The notes: generated by a model from the sequence alone, not told the origin. 64,000 nucleotides of DNA from Mucisphaera sp965279675 (GCF_965279675.1 NZ_CBDIIJ010000002.1:2480001-2544000); one strand, 5' to 3'. Positions 1 through 9,658 are shown, counted from the stretch's first letter. Made by a program: numbers and translations.

Positions 1-2
1 TC

Positions 3-2108
3 GAACGCATCGTCCGCGTCCTCCAGGGCAAAGACTCCAACTACGACACCGATGTCTTCACCCCCATCTTCGAAGCCATCCAGAAGATCACCGGCGCCCC
101 CGCCTACCAGCAAGGCGGCCACGACGAACAACTCCGCAACCCCATCAACATCGCCTACCGCGTCATCGCCGACCACGCCCGCTGCCTCACCTTCGCTCTC
201 GCCGACGCCGCCCACTGCGGCAACAAAGGCCGCGACGCCGTCCTCCGCACCATCCTCCGCCGTGCCGTTCGCTTCGGCCACCAGACACTCAACGTCGAAG
301 AGCCCTTCCTCTACAAACTCGTCCCCGCCGTCGTCGAACACATGGGCAAAGCGTTCCCGGAGATCACTAGGAACCCCAAGGCCATCGAAGACGAACTCCG
401 CGAAGAAGAAATCGCCTTCCGCAAAACCCTCGAACGAGGGATTCATATCTTCGACCGCGCCACCGAAGGCCTGAAAGCCGGCAACACCCTCCCGGGCGAC
501 ACCGCCTTCGACCTCGAAGCCACCTACGGCTTCCCGATCTCCCTCACCCAGGTCATGGCCGAAGAACGCGGGCTCACCGTCGACCTCGACGGCTACGAGC
601 AAGCCAAAGCCAGGCACGCCGACATCTCCCGAGGCGAGGCAGCGGCAGGGGGGCTCAAGCAGCAGCTCGTCGAGCTCGTCCAGAAACACGACCTGCCCGA
701 CACCGAGTTCATCGGCCACAACGCCATGAGCACCCCGCCGACCGAGCAGCAGGCTCACCTCTTCCTGGAAACCAATGGCGAACTCGCCCCCACCGAGTCC
801 GCCACCGTCGGCGACACCGTCGCCGTCGTCATCGACATGACACCCTTCTACGCCGAAGCCGGCGGGCAGGTCGGCGACACCGGCCAACTCGCCCTCGCCG
901 ACGCCCAGATCGGCATCCACGACACCCAGCGCATCGGATCCGTCTATTTCCACCTCGGCCAGGTCACCGCCGGCACCGCCAAAGCCGGCCAAACCTCCGT
1001 CGCCGCCACGATCGATGAGTCCCGCCGCCGCAAGATCATGTCCAACCACACAACGACCCACGTCCTCAACCGCGCCCTCCGCGACCTGGTCAACCCCGAC
1101 GCCATGCAACGCGGGTCACTCGTCGACGAAGACAAACTCCGCTTCGACTTCGCCCACAACGCTCCCGTCACCATCGACGAGATCACCGCCGTCGAAAAAC
1201 AGGTCAACGACGACATCGCCGCCGACCTACCGGTTTACGCCGAAGTCGCCGACCAGCAGGATGCCCTCAAAATCAACGGCCTCCGCGCCGTCTTTGGCGA
1301 AAAATACCCCCCCAAAGTCCGTGTGGTCTCCATCGGCCAGCAGGTCCACGAACTCCTCACTGACCCCGACAACGACAACTGGGCCAAACTCAGCATCGAG
1401 TTCTGTGGCGGAACCCACCTCGCCCAAACCGGCGAAGCCCAGGGCTTCGTCATCACCTCCGAGGAAAACGTCGCCAAAGGCATCCGCCGCATCACCGGCC
1501 TGACAGGCGACGCCGGCCACCGCGCCCAGTCCACCGGCGAAATGCTCCGCCACCGCGCCGAGTCCCTCGCCGGCCTCCCCGCCGACAAACTCGCGACCGC
1601 GCTGCCCGACCTCACCAAAGAACTCGACCACGCCGTCGCCCCCCTCGCCATCAAACAGCAGATCCGCGAACAACTCGCCAAACTCCAGGACACCCTCAAG
1701 CAAGCCCAGAAAGACCAGCAGAAGCAGGCCGCCTCCGCCATCGCCGATGTCGCCCGCGACCTCGCCGACGCCGCCACCGACGGCCAGCCCATCATCGCCC
1801 GTATCGACGGGGCCGACGCCAACGCCCTCCGCACCGCGATGGATGTCATCCGCAAGAAATGCCCCGCCAGCCCGATGATGCTCATCGCCGTCGCCGATCC
1901 CAAAGTCGCCCTCCTCGCCGCCGTCCCCAAAGACCTCATCGCCCAGGGCCTCAAAGCCGGCGACTGGGTCAAGGCCGTCGCGCCCGTCGTCGGAGGCGGA
2001 GGCGGCGGACGACCCGACATGGCCCAGGCCGGCGGCAAAGACCCCTCCAAAGTCAACGACGCCCTCGAAGCCGCCCGCCAATTCGTCGCTGAGAAAGTGA
2101 GCGCCTGA
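3..2108 (+). CDS. alaS: Alanine--tRNA ligase, 3' part (5' end outside window)
   Basis: This enzyme charges tRNA-Ala with alanine in the cytoplasm. The reading frame is open from base 3 and enters at ERIVRVLQGKDSNYDTDVF, a typical AlaRS segment, followed by RVIADHARCLTFALAD and the RTILRRAVRFG helix. The editing domain is visible: its zinc motif is NHTTTH (HxxxH), with CGGTH (CxxxH) further on. The glycine-rich C-Ala segment (GGGGGGRPDMAQAGG) ends the protein. The class II catalytic core motifs must lie upstream of the window. The TGA stop overlaps the ATG of dapL (TGATG), so the two genes are probably translationally coupled. The family assignment is secure; only the start is missing. Confidence 0.95.
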   Translation, partial: ERIVRVLQGKDSNYDTDVFTPIFEAIQKITGAPAYQQGGHDEQLRNPINIAYRVIADHARCLTFALADAAHCGNKGRDAVLRTILRRAVRFGHQTLNVEEPFLYKLVPAVVEHMGKAFPEITRNPKAIEDELREEEIAFRKTLERGIHIFDRATEGLKAGNTLPGDTAFDLEATYGFPISLTQVMAEERGLTVDLDGYEQAKARHADISRGEAAAGGLKQQLVELVQKHDLPDTEFIGHNAMSTPPTEQQAHLFLETNGELAPTESATVGDTVAVVIDMTPFYAEAGGQVGDTGQLALADAQIGIHDTQRIGSVYFHLGQVTAGTAKAGQTSVAATIDESRRRKIMSNHTTTHVLNRALRDLVNPDAMQRGSLVDEDKLRFDFAHNAPVTIDEITAVEKQVNDDIAADLPVYAEVADQQDALKINGLRAVFGEKYPPKVRVVSIGQQVHELLTDPDNDNWAKLSIEFCGGTHLAQTGEAQGFVITSEENVAKGIRRITGLTGDAGHRAQSTGEMLRHRAESLAGLPADKLATALPDLTKELDHAVAPLAIKQQIREQLAKLQDTLKQAQKDQQKQAASAIADVARDLADAATDGQPIIARIDGADANALRTAMDVIRKKCPASPMMLIAVADPKVALLAAVPKDLIAQGLKAGDWVKAVAPVVGGGGGGRPDMAQAGGKDPSKVNDALEAARQFVAEKVSA

Positions 2109-3355
2109 TGCCACGCGTCAACGAGAACTTCCTCAAACTCCAAGCCGGCTTTCTCTTCCCCGAAATCGCCCGCCGCGTTCAGGAATACGCCAGCCAGCAC
2201 CCCGACGCTGTAGCCGACAAACCCATCGTCCGCATGGGTCTGGGCGACGTCACCCAGCCCCTCCCAACCGCCTGCGTCCAAGCCATGCACAAGGCCATCG
2301 ACGAGCAGGCCCGCTCCGACACCTTCCACGGCTACGCCCAGCACGTCGGCTACGACTGGCTCCGCGAAACCATCGCCGAGGACGACTTCCAGCAGCGCGG
2401 CTGCCAGATCAGCTTCGACGAGGTCTTCATCTCCGACGGCTCGAAAAGCGACTGCTCCAACATCCTCGACCTCCTCGCCGCCAACGGCGAAAACCGCATC
2501 GCCATCACCGATCCCGCCTACCCCGTCTACGTCGACACCAACGTCATCGCCGGCAACACCGGAGCAGGCGACGGAAAGGGGGGATATGGCAATCTGATCT
2601 ACCTCCCGATGACCCCCGAGAACCACTTCGACCCGCCCAAGCCCACCGAACCGGTCGACGTCGTCTATCTCTGCTATCCCAACAACCCCACCGGAGCCGT
2701 GATCGACAAGCCCGCCCTCCAGAGCTGGGTCGACTGGGCCAACCAGACCAACACCCTCCTCTTCTTCGACGCCGCCTACGAAGCCTTCATCACCGACGAC
2801 GCCATCCCCCACTCCATCTACGAGTGCGAAGGCGCACGCACCTGCGCGATCGAGTTCCGCAGCTATTCAAAGTCCGCCGCCTTCACCGGCACACGCTGCG
2901 GGTACTGCGTCATCCCCAACGACGTCACTGCCCAGACCGCGACGGGTGAGCCCGTCGCCCTCAACCCACTCTGGCTCCGCCGCCAACGCACCAAGTTCAA
3001 CTCCGTCAACTACGCCGTCCAGCGAGCAGCTCAAGCCCTCTACACCGACGATGGCAAACAGCAGGTCCGCGACCTGACCGCCTACTACCTCGAAAACGCC
3101 CGGCTGCTCCGCGCCGCCTTCGAGCAGGCCGGCCTCGATGTCTACGGCGGGACCAACGCGCCCTACCTCTGGGTCCGCACTCCCAACGGCCTCGATAGCT
3201 GGGGCTTCTTCGACCTCCTCCTAACCAAAGCCCACGTCGTCATCACCCCAGGCGTCGGTATGGGCCCCGCCGGCGAAGGCTTCGTCCGCGTCTCCGCCTT
3301 CCCCACCCGTGAAGACGTCCAACGCGTCACCGAACGCATCGGCTCACTCCTCTAA
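2108..3355 (+). CDS. dapL: LL-diaminopimelate aminotransferase
   Basis: This PLP-dependent class I/II aminotransferase makes LL-diaminopimelate from tetrahydrodipicolinate in one step, for lysine and peptidoglycan synthesis. The 415-residue length fits DapL. The N-terminal LKLQAGFLFPEIARRV signature, the HGYAQHVGYDWLRE segment, CYPNNPTGAV and the PLP-lysine motif SYSKSAAFTGTRCGY are all visible. The start overlaps the alaS stop by one base. The DapL route is common in Planctomycetota and replaces the succinylase pathway. Confidence is high for DapL over a generic aspartate aminotransferase because of the N-terminal signature. Confidence 0.92.
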   Translation: MPRVNENFLKLQAGFLFPEIARRVQEYASQHPDAVADKPIVRMGLGDVTQPLPTACVQAMHKAIDEQARSDTFHGYAQHVGYDWLRETIAEDDFQQRGCQISFDEVFISDGSKSDCSNILDLLAANGENRIAITDPAYPVYVDTNVIAGNTGAGDGKGGYGNLIYLPMTPENHFDPPKPTEPVDVVYLCYPNNPTGAVIDKPALQSWVDWANQTNTLLFFDAAYEAFITDDAIPHSIYECEGARTCAIEFRSYSKSAAFTGTRCGYCVIPNDVTAQTATGEPVALNPLWLRRQRTKFNSVNYAVQRAAQALYTDDGKQQVRDLTAYYLENARLLRAAFEQAGLDVYGGTNAPYLWVRTPNGLDSWGFFDLLLTKAHVVITPGVGMGPAGEGFVRVSAFPTREDVQRVTERIGSLL

Positions 3356-3379
3356 CCGCTACAACCACCGGAAACCGCC

Positions 3380-3850
3380 ATGATCTCAGAGCCCGATTTC
3401 GATCTCGAACGCGAAGTCAGCCTCTTCCTCGCCGCCTGCCGCACCGCCAGCCTCGCCACCAGTGCCGCCGACGGAACCCCCCACGCAGCCAACATCCAGT
3501 ACGCCTCCGATGGCGGGTTCCGCCTCCTCTGGGTCTCCTCCCCCAACACAGAACACAGCCAGCATACCGCCCAAAACCCCCGAGCCGCCATCACCGTCTA
3601 CGCCCACGACGACCGCCCCCAGTCGATCCACGGCGTCCAGATGCGTGGAACCGTCCAGCCCATCGAAAACCCCACCGAATGGAACAACGCCTGGGAGGCC
3701 TACACCGCCAAGTTCCCTTTCGTTGCCATCGATCCCGGTTTCAAAGTCATGATCGAGAAACAGAGCTTCTACCGCTTCACCCCCACTTGGCTCCGTTGGA
3801 TCGACAACCGCCGCAGCTTCGGCTGGAAAGTCGAACGCGATCTGAATTAG
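3380..3850 (+). CDS. YhbP-like flavin split-barrel protein
   Basis: This 156-residue protein has the pyridoxamine 5'-phosphate oxidase-like split-barrel pattern. The N-terminal helix is followed by SLATSAADGTPHAANIQYA and then AITVYAHDDRPQSIHGVQMRG. The segments IHGVQMRGTV, YTAKFPFVA and the end FTPTWLRWIDNRRSFGWK resemble, from memory, E. coli YhbP (UPF0306). Such proteins are thought to bind FMN or a related flavin; no substrate is known. It starts 24 bases after dapL on the same strand and may share its transcript. The fold call is firm, the function is not. Confidence 0.75.
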   Translation: MISEPDFDLEREVSLFLAACRTASLATSAADGTPHAANIQYASDGGFRLLWVSSPNTEHSQHTAQNPRAAITVYAHDDRPQSIHGVQMRGTVQPIENPTEWNNAWEAYTAKFPFVAIDPGFKVMIEKQSFYRFTPTWLRWIDNRRSFGWKVERDLN

Positions 3851-3853
3851 CCC

Positions 3854-4465
3854 TCAGCCCTTCAGGACACTCGCCACCACCGCCGCGATCTCGTCCGCCT
3901 CCGCCATCCGACCCGCTCCCTCCGTCCGACACGCCTGCCACCCCGAGCCCGGCCCCACCATCACCAGATCAGACAGCATTTCGCCAAGCAGCCGCACATT
4001 CCGCTGCACCATCGGGCTGGCCCACATATCCGCATTCATCGCCGGTGCCACCACCAGTGGCCGCCCCTTAGGAAGCGCCGTCGCCGCCAGCGTGACCACA
4101 TCATCACAGAGCCCCGCCGACAGTTTCCCCAGGCAGTTCGCTGTCGCCGGAGCAATCACCATCACGTCCGCATCACGAGCCACAGCGACGTGCTGCGAAT
4201 CCGGCCGATCGTCCGTGTCCCAGATCGAAGCCAACACCCGTTTCCCCGACAACGACGCAAACGTCGTCGGCCCCACAAATCGCGTCGCCGATTCGGTCAT
4301 CAACACCCGAACCTCCGCGCCCGCCTTGACCAGCATCGAGACCATCCCCGCCACCTTGTACGCTGCAATCCCACCCGTCACCCCCACCAACACCGAACGG
4401 CCCGCCACAGCAGACAGCGACCCCACCTCCGCACGGCCCGGCTCGGTTGGTTCCCCATCAGCCAT
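3854..4465 (-). CDS. coaC: Phosphopantothenoylcysteine decarboxylase-type flavoprotein (CoaC half of CoaBC)
   Basis: This 203-residue HFCD-family flavoprotein should decarboxylate 4'-phosphopantothenoylcysteine in coenzyme A synthesis. Visible motifs are VTGGIAAYK (flavin binding), PATANCLGKLSAG, the PAMNADMW signature (substrate clamp, catalytic Asn) and GAGRM. The CoaB synthetase domain that follows in most bacterial CoaBC fusions is absent, so CoaB must be encoded elsewhere. It starts 35 bases after rpoZ on the same strand, matching the common rpoZ-coaBC gene order. The first 20 or so residues are low-complexity and the true start could lie slightly inside. Confidence 0.88.
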   Translation of the reverse strand: MADGEPTEPGRAEVGSLSAVAGRSVLVGVTGGIAAYKVAGMVSMLVKAGAEVRVLMTESATRFVGPTTFASLSGKRVLASIWDTDDRPDSQHVAVARDADVMVIAPATANCLGKLSAGLCDDVVTLAATALPKGRPLVVAPAMNADMWASPMVQRNVRLLGEMLSDLVMVGPGSGWQACRTEGAGRMAEADEIAAVVASVLKG

Positions 4466-4500
4466 CGGTCATCCCCGAGACGTGAACGCAGACCAGCGAC

Positions 4501-4719
4501 TCAGGCCTGGTCGTCAGGGTCGCTGCTCTCGATCTCAAGCGTGATCTTCCCCTCGATCACCTCAGCCACAGCCACCTCAAAGTCGCTCCGGCCCTGACGC
4601 TCAACCAGCGGCCGAGCGCCCTCCATCAGCTCACGCACCCGGTGCTGAACCAGAGAGGTAAACTTAAACCGACCACCAAGCTGATTGATAATCGTGTCGT
4701 CTTTGAGCGCTTCGATCAA
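4501..4719 (-). CDS. rpoZ: RNA polymerase omega subunit (TTG start)
   Basis: The omega subunit helps fold and assemble RNA polymerase around beta'. The protein reads IEALKDDTIINQLGGRFK followed by TSLVQHRVRELMEGARP, an omega-type core, and ends EGKITLEIESSDPDDQA. A longer frame reaches an ATG at 4815, but its N-terminus is atypical. A TTG at 4719 is preceded by AGGAG at an 8-base gap and gives a 72-residue protein that begins where the family begins, so I place the start there. It is divergent from pheT and lies upstream of coaC in an apparent two-gene operon. Confidence 0.82.
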   Translation of the reverse strand: MIEALKDDTIINQLGGRFKFTSLVQHRVRELMEGARPLVERQGRSDFEVAVAEVIEGKITLEIESSDPDDQA

Positions 4720-4834
4720 CGGATAGCTCCTGTAATTGGCGAACACAACATTATAGACCGAAACCAGATAACCCTCAACAACCCACCCCCTCAGCCACGC
4801 CATAGCTCGCTGCAACAGAGGTTACACTCCGACC

Positions 4835-6847
4835 ATGAAGATCAGTCTGAATTGGCTCAACACCTGCCTAAGCCGCGCCGTAGACGCCCAGGAGGCCGAA
4901 AACCTCCTCACCAACCACGGATTCCCCATCGAGGAAACCGAGCAGGTCGGGGACGACCTGATGCTCGACGTCGAGGTCACCTCCAACCGTGGCGACTGCC
5001 TCTCACACCTGGGCGTCGCCCGCGAGATCACCGCCGGCTCCGACCGCAACCTCGTCCTCCCCGAGATCGAGACCCCGACTGACCCCGACGCCCCCGCACC
5101 CGTCAAGGTCACCGTCGACAACCCCGATGCCTGCCCTCTCTACACCGCCCGCATCATCCGTGGCGTCAAAATCGCCCCCAGCCCCGAATGGCTCCGCCAG
5201 CGCCTCGAAACCCTCGGCCTCCGACCCATCAACAACATCGTCGACATCACCAACTACGTCCTGATGGAAACCGGCCAGCCCCTCCACGCCTTCGATCTTC
5301 AAAAACTCACCGGCCCCGAGATCAATGTCCGCGCCGCCAAAGAAGGCGAGAGCTTCAAGGCCATCGACGGCTCCGAGCACAAACTCAAAAACACCATGCT
5401 CGTCATCGCCGACGCCGAACGCCCCTGCGCCATCGCCGGCGTCATGGGCGGACTCGACTCAGAAGTCACCGACGACACCACCGACATCCTGCTCGAATCC
5501 GCCATCTTCGAACCCCTCACCGTCCGCGCGACCAGTCGAGCCCTCAAACTCGCCTCCGATTCCAGCTTCCGCTTCGAACGCCGCGTCGATCCCCTAGGCG
5601 TCGACATCGCCAGCCGACGCGCCGCAGACCTCATCCTCCAACTCGCAGGCGGCCAACTCGAACCGGGCGTCACCAGCATCGGCCAACCCAACACCGAACC
5701 GACCACCCTCGCACTCAGGCCCCAACGCTGCCGCGACCTGCTCGGCATCGACCCCTCCAACCAGCAGCAGGCCGACCTCCTCGCAAGGCTCGCCTTCGAA
5801 CCCCAGATCGACGGCGACACCATCCGCTGCACGATCCCCACCTACCGCTTCGACCTCACCCGCGAAGTCGACCTCATCGAGGAAATCGCCCGCCTCCACG
5901 GCATGGAGAACATCCCCCAGACCGACAAAATCGCCCTCGTCGCCCGCGCCCCCCAGCACGAAGTCCTCGCCCGAAAAACCCTGGCCGACATGCTCCAGGG
6001 TGCTGGCTTCCACGAGACCGTCACCCCGTCACTCCTCGAACCCGAACAGGCCGAAGCCTTCCTCGAAGCCAACGCACGCACCATCTCACTCGTCGGGCAA
6101 CGCCGTACCGACCGCGCCCTCCGCCCGAGCCTCCTGCCCAGCCTCCTCAACTGCCGCAAGATCAACCAGGACCACGGCAACCACGACGTCCGCCTCTTCG
6201 AAACCGCCGCCGTCTGGTGGATGACCGACCAGGGTAAACAGGAACACCGACGCCTCGCCATGCTGATCGACGCCGAAGACGCCTCCGCCGCCCTCCGCGA
6301 ACTCAAAGGCGTCATCGCCGAACTCGTCCAGGCCCTCGCCGGCGTCAAAGCCACCAGCCTCAGCTTCACCGACTTCCAGTCCGATCGACTCGATCCCGCC
6401 GCCTCCGTCCAACTCGCCGGCGATCACCTCGGCCACTTCGGCCTCATCAACGCCAGAACCGCCGACACCTTCAATCTCCAGACCCCCGTCGCCCTCGCAG
6501 AGATCGACCTCGACACACTCCTCGCCCTCTACCCGCCCGCCTACTCCGCCGCCGTGCCCCCGCGCCTGCCCGGCATCGAACGCGATCTCTCCCTCATCGT
6601 CGACGAAACCCTCCCCTGGGCCGAGATCCAGAAGGTCATCGATCAGGCCGCCCCCGCACGCATGGAACGACTCGACTTCGTCGGCGTCTATCGCGGCAAG
6701 CCCATCCCCAAAGGCCGCAAAAGCGTCACCCTCCGACTCGCTTTCCGCGACCCCAACCAGACCCTTCGCCACGACGCCGTCGACAACGAGATGAACACCG
6801 TCATCGATGCCCTCACCACCGAAGTCAAAGCCGAGATCCGCGCCTGA
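4835..6847 (+). CDS. pheT: Phenylalanine--tRNA ligase beta subunit, short form without the EMAP-like domain
   Basis: This is the beta chain of the alpha2-beta2 PheRS, which provides editing and tRNA recognition. The N-terminus MKISLNWL leads directly into DVEVTSNRGDCLSHLGVARE. In E. coli about 110 residues of EMAP-II/OB tRNA-binding domain sit in between and are missing here, which accounts for the 670-residue length against about 795. The B3/B4 editing region, B5 (TREVDLIEEIARLHG) and a C-terminal anticodon-binding B8 domain (FRDPNQTLRHDAVDNEM) are present. pheS is not adjacent in this window. The gene is divergent from rpoZ and tail-to-tail with comF, 9 bases apart. Confidence 0.93.
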   Translation: MKISLNWLNTCLSRAVDAQEAENLLTNHGFPIEETEQVGDDLMLDVEVTSNRGDCLSHLGVAREITAGSDRNLVLPEIETPTDPDAPAPVKVTVDNPDACPLYTARIIRGVKIAPSPEWLRQRLETLGLRPINNIVDITNYVLMETGQPLHAFDLQKLTGPEINVRAAKEGESFKAIDGSEHKLKNTMLVIADAERPCAIAGVMGGLDSEVTDDTTDILLESAIFEPLTVRATSRALKLASDSSFRFERRVDPLGVDIASRRAADLILQLAGGQLEPGVTSIGQPNTEPTTLALRPQRCRDLLGIDPSNQQQADLLARLAFEPQIDGDTIRCTIPTYRFDLTREVDLIEEIARLHGMENIPQTDKIALVARAPQHEVLARKTLADMLQGAGFHETVTPSLLEPEQAEAFLEANARTISLVGQRRTDRALRPSLLPSLLNCRKINQDHGNHDVRLFETAAVWWMTDQGKQEHRRLAMLIDAEDASAALRELKGVIAELVQALAGVKATSLSFTDFQSDRLDPAASVQLAGDHLGHFGLINARTADTFNLQTPVALAEIDLDTLLALYPPAYSAAVPPRLPGIERDLSLIVDETLPWAEIQKVIDQAAPARMERLDFVGVYRGKPIPKGRKSVTLRLAFRDPNQTLRHDAVDNEMNTVIDALTTEVKAEIRA

Positions 6848-6856
6848 ACCAGAGCC

Positions 6857-7534
6857 TCACGGCTCCGCCACGCCCAGCACCGCCGCGTGAATCTCAGCCA
6901 CGCCCGCCCGCTTGAGCACCCCGGCGCACCGCCCCAGCGTCGCACCTGTCGTCTTGATGTCATCCACCAGCAAAACCCGCTCAGGCAGCTGTAACCTCCG
7001 CCCCAGACCATCCCGCTCACGCAGCCCGATCGCATCCACCAGATTCGCCACCCGACCACTCACCGGCACCCGAGACTGCGGGGCCGTCAGCCGCGTCCGC
7101 CTAAGCAGCCGACAAACCGGCCAACCCGTCGCCGCCGACATCCCCTCCGCAATCAGCGACGCATGATCCAGCCCACGCGTCGTCCGCCGAACCCAGTGCA
7201 TCGGCACCGGCACCAATGTCATCGCTTGCAGATGTTCCGCCGCCGCCTCACCCAGCCGCCCGCCCAACTCCGCCGCCCACGTGTGCTTGCCCCCATACTT
7301 CAGCCGCTTGATCCAGGCAGCCAACGGATCCCGATACCGCCCCAGCCGCGTCATCGTCTCCCATGGCAGCCGAAGCCCTCGACACCGCGAGCAACACCCT
7401 TCCACCACCTCCCCCGGACCCACGCACAGCCCACACCTCCCGCAGGACGCCTCCGACGCATCCCCCCGCCAATCGCCGACCGCAGCCTCACGCGGAGCGA
7501 TCCGATCCAGCAAAATTAAGCAATCTTTTATCAC
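6857..7534 (-). CDS. comF: ComF family phosphoribosyltransferase-like protein
   Basis: ComF proteins resemble amidophosphoribosyltransferases and are needed for DNA uptake in some naturally competent bacteria. The 225-residue protein has an N-terminal cysteine-rich segment (CGRCGLC, later CSRCRG) that looks like a small zinc ribbon. A core with LVPVPMHWVRRTTRGLDHA follows, then the PRPP-binding motif VLLVDDIKTTGAT. Other competence genes are not visible nearby, so the role in uptake is untested here. It is transcribed against pheT, 9 bases away. Confidence 0.85.
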   Translation of the reverse strand: MIKDCLILLDRIAPREAAVGDWRGDASEASCGRCGLCVGPGEVVEGCCSRCRGLRLPWETMTRLGRYRDPLAAWIKRLKYGGKHTWAAELGGRLGEAAAEHLQAMTLVPVPMHWVRRTTRGLDHASLIAEGMSAATGWPVCRLLRRTRLTAPQSRVPVSGRVANLVDAIGLRERDGLGRRLQLPERVLLVDDIKTTGATLGRCAGVLKRAGVAEIHAAVLGVAEP

Positions 7535-7586
7535 ACCTTAAAACTAGCCGATTCGTCACACCCACGCCACCCCGTATGATGCCCTC

Positions 7587-8438
7587 ATGAATCCTCAGGC
7601 GACACAAAACGCCCCCCGCATCGAGACCGAACTCGAACCCATCCTCATCTCCGCACCCTTCGGTAACTACATCCAACCCGCCGGAGCTACCCCCACCCTC
7701 GGCACCTTCACACCCAAAGCCCGAGGCGGACGCGTCTGGCGCATCGTCAAAACCGTCCGCTACTCCTTCTCCCTCGACGCCTGGACCAACCGCATCGGCC
7801 TCCGAAACCCCGGCATGCCCTGGCTCGTCAAACAAGCCAAAGCCGGACGCAAGAAAGTCACCCACACGCTCGTCAGCATCCACGGCTTCGACCGCGCCGA
7901 TTGGTCGTCCCTCATCGCCATGGCCGCCGACATCAATCCCCTCGCCATCGAACTCAACATGAGCTGTCCCAACGTCGGCGAAGCCTCCTCCGATGACGGC
8001 CTCTTCGATGAAGCCGTTGCCTCCGCCGTCCCCGTCGTTGTCAAACTCCCCCCCGTTCGATTCCAGGCCATGGCTGAGCAGGCCCTCGCCGCAGGCGTCT
8101 GGGGCTTCCACGCCTGCAACACCCTTCCGGTCCGAGGCGGTGGCATGTCCGGAGCACCCCTCCACCCCATCGCCCTCCGCTGTGTCCAGGACCTCCGCCA
8201 ACTCGCCACCGGAACCGCCACCCGAATCATCGGCGGCGGTGGCATCACCAGAACCCACCACATCGACGCCTTCATCGACGCCGGAGCCCATTACGTCGCC
8301 CTCGGCACCAAAACCATGGACCCCCGACTCCTCGTCACCGATGGCCCCGTCCGCGAACTCATCGCCCACGCACACAACAAAATCCCCAAACCCAAACCCA
8401 TCAACACGCAGCCCGAAGCCGAAGGCAGCGGCATCTGA
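7587..8438 (+). CDS. Dihydroorotate dehydrogenase-like FMN enzyme
   Basis: This 283-residue TIM-barrel protein resembles class 1 dihydroorotate dehydrogenases. The motif ELNMSCPNVG carries the cysteine that serves as the catalytic base in class 1 enzymes, VVVKLPP follows, and RIIGGGGITRTHHIDAFIDAGA forms the FMN-phosphate site. The N-terminal third is less typical (SLDAWTNRIGLRNPGMPWL). It could be the pyrimidine enzyme PyrD or a paralogue acting on another dihydropyrimidine. No other pyrimidine genes are adjacent. A low-GC patch just upstream (about 7510-7560) is a plausible promoter. Confidence 0.7.
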   Translation: MNPQATQNAPRIETELEPILISAPFGNYIQPAGATPTLGTFTPKARGGRVWRIVKTVRYSFSLDAWTNRIGLRNPGMPWLVKQAKAGRKKVTHTLVSIHGFDRADWSSLIAMAADINPLAIELNMSCPNVGEASSDDGLFDEAVASAVPVVVKLPPVRFQAMAEQALAAGVWGFHACNTLPVRGGGMSGAPLHPIALRCVQDLRQLATGTATRIIGGGGITRTHHIDAFIDAGAHYVALGTKTMDPRLLVTDGPVRELIAHAHNKIPKPKPINTQPEAEGSGI

Positions 8439-8533
8439 TCAGACCCGACCAGCTCCTCAGCACACGCGAATATCGAGCCACTGCGTGCCACCGCCGCTAT
8501 GCGAAAGAGCACCAAAACTCAGAACAATAAAGC

Positions 8534-9562
8534 TTAAACCCGATCTTTAGGCGTAATCGTCCGCGTCACCTTAAATGCCCGGTTACCTCGATACTGCCCC
8601 AGATGACCGATGAACTTCCGCCGCCCGCCGATCTCCATCGCTAGCGGCGCCGAAGCCGGTTTCTCACTCAAAACAATGTCCCCCGGTTGCAGATGCTTGA
8701 GATCCGAAAGCGACAGCTTCGTCTCCGCCAAAAGCACCCGCACCGGAACCCTCGCCACCTCCAGATGCGTCGCCACTTTCTGACGCACCTCCACGTTCCG
8801 CACCGATTTCTTGTAAGCCTCCCACGTCTGATTCGAGAGCTTCTCGATCACCGGCTCAATGACGTTGTAGGGAATACAAAGCGACATCGTCCCCGCGCGC
8901 CCACCCATCTTCATCTCAAAACCCACCACCACCACCACCTCGTTAGGCGGGACAATCTGCACCAGCGCCGGGTTTGATTCCGACTCCTCCAGCTTGAACG
9001 TCAGATCGATGATGTTCGCCCACGCCTCCCGCATCGCGTCCATGCCCCGGGAGATGATCTTATTCACCAGCCGAAGCTCGATCGCCGTCAACGGCCGCTG
9101 CGGAATAAACAGATCCGCATTCGATCCCCCCAGCAACCGATCGATGATCGGATAAATAATCAGCGGCGACAGGTCCAGGCAGATGCTCCCCTCCAACGGC
9201 TTGCAACTCAGCAGATTGAAACACGTCGGGTTCGGCAACGAGTGCGTGAACTCCGAAAAAGTCATCTGCTCAATGTCCGAAACCTTCACTTCCACGATCG
9301 TCCGCAGGAAACCCGACAACGAAGCCCCGAACCCACGACTGAACACGTCGTGAAGCGTCTCCAACGCCCGCATCTGATCCTTGGACACCCGCTCCGGCCG
9401 CTTGAAGTCATACTCCCGAATCTCAAGCGGCTCGGTCGTCATGCCCCCATAACGCCGGGAAAACACCGGCGCCTCAGGACGCTCCTCCTCCGTCTCGACA
9501 TCCCCGCCCTCAACCGCCGCGAGCAGCGAATCAATCTCATTCTGGTCGAGCATGTCAGTCAT
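8534..9562 (-). CDS. fliM: Flagellar motor switch protein FliM
   Basis: FliM forms part of the C-ring and binds phosphorylated CheY to switch flagellar rotation. The N-terminal LDQNEIDSLLAAV is the CheY-binding segment. The middle domain has LETLHDVFSRGFGASLSGFLR, and the C-terminal SpoA-type domain contains VRVLLAETKLSLSDLKHLQPGDIV. I place the start at the ATG at 9562, which has GGGGAG 10 bases upstream, rather than the ATG at 9580, whose purine run is too close. The product has 342 residues, normal for the family. It is isolated from other flagellar genes in this window. Confidence 0.93.
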   Translation of the reverse strand: MTDMLDQNEIDSLLAAVEGGDVETEEERPEAPVFSRRYGGMTTEPLEIREYDFKRPERVSKDQMRALETLHDVFSRGFGASLSGFLRTIVEVKVSDIEQMTFSEFTHSLPNPTCFNLLSCKPLEGSICLDLSPLIIYPIIDRLLGGSNADLFIPQRPLTAIELRLVNKIISRGMDAMREAWANIIDLTFKLEESESNPALVQIVPPNEVVVVVGFEMKMGGRAGTMSLCIPYNVIEPVIEKLSNQTWEAYKKSVRNVEVRQKVATHLEVARVPVRVLLAETKLSLSDLKHLQPGDIVLSEKPASAPLAMEIGGRRKFIGHLGQYRGNRAFKVTRTITPKDRV

Positions 9563-9658
9563 GGCGCAGTGACTCCCCATCCCTTATCGGACACCCCCGC
9601 CAACCCGCTCCAAACCCGACCCGGCCGTCCCGGAACCCACACCCGCTAAACTCCAGCC

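Noticed and set aside
1235..2812. Long minus-strand open frame (525 codons) opposite alaS and dapL
   Set aside because: It is a shadow: the product is low-complexity (Gly, Val, Asp, Glu), spans two well-supported genes and arises from C-rich third positions on the plus strand.
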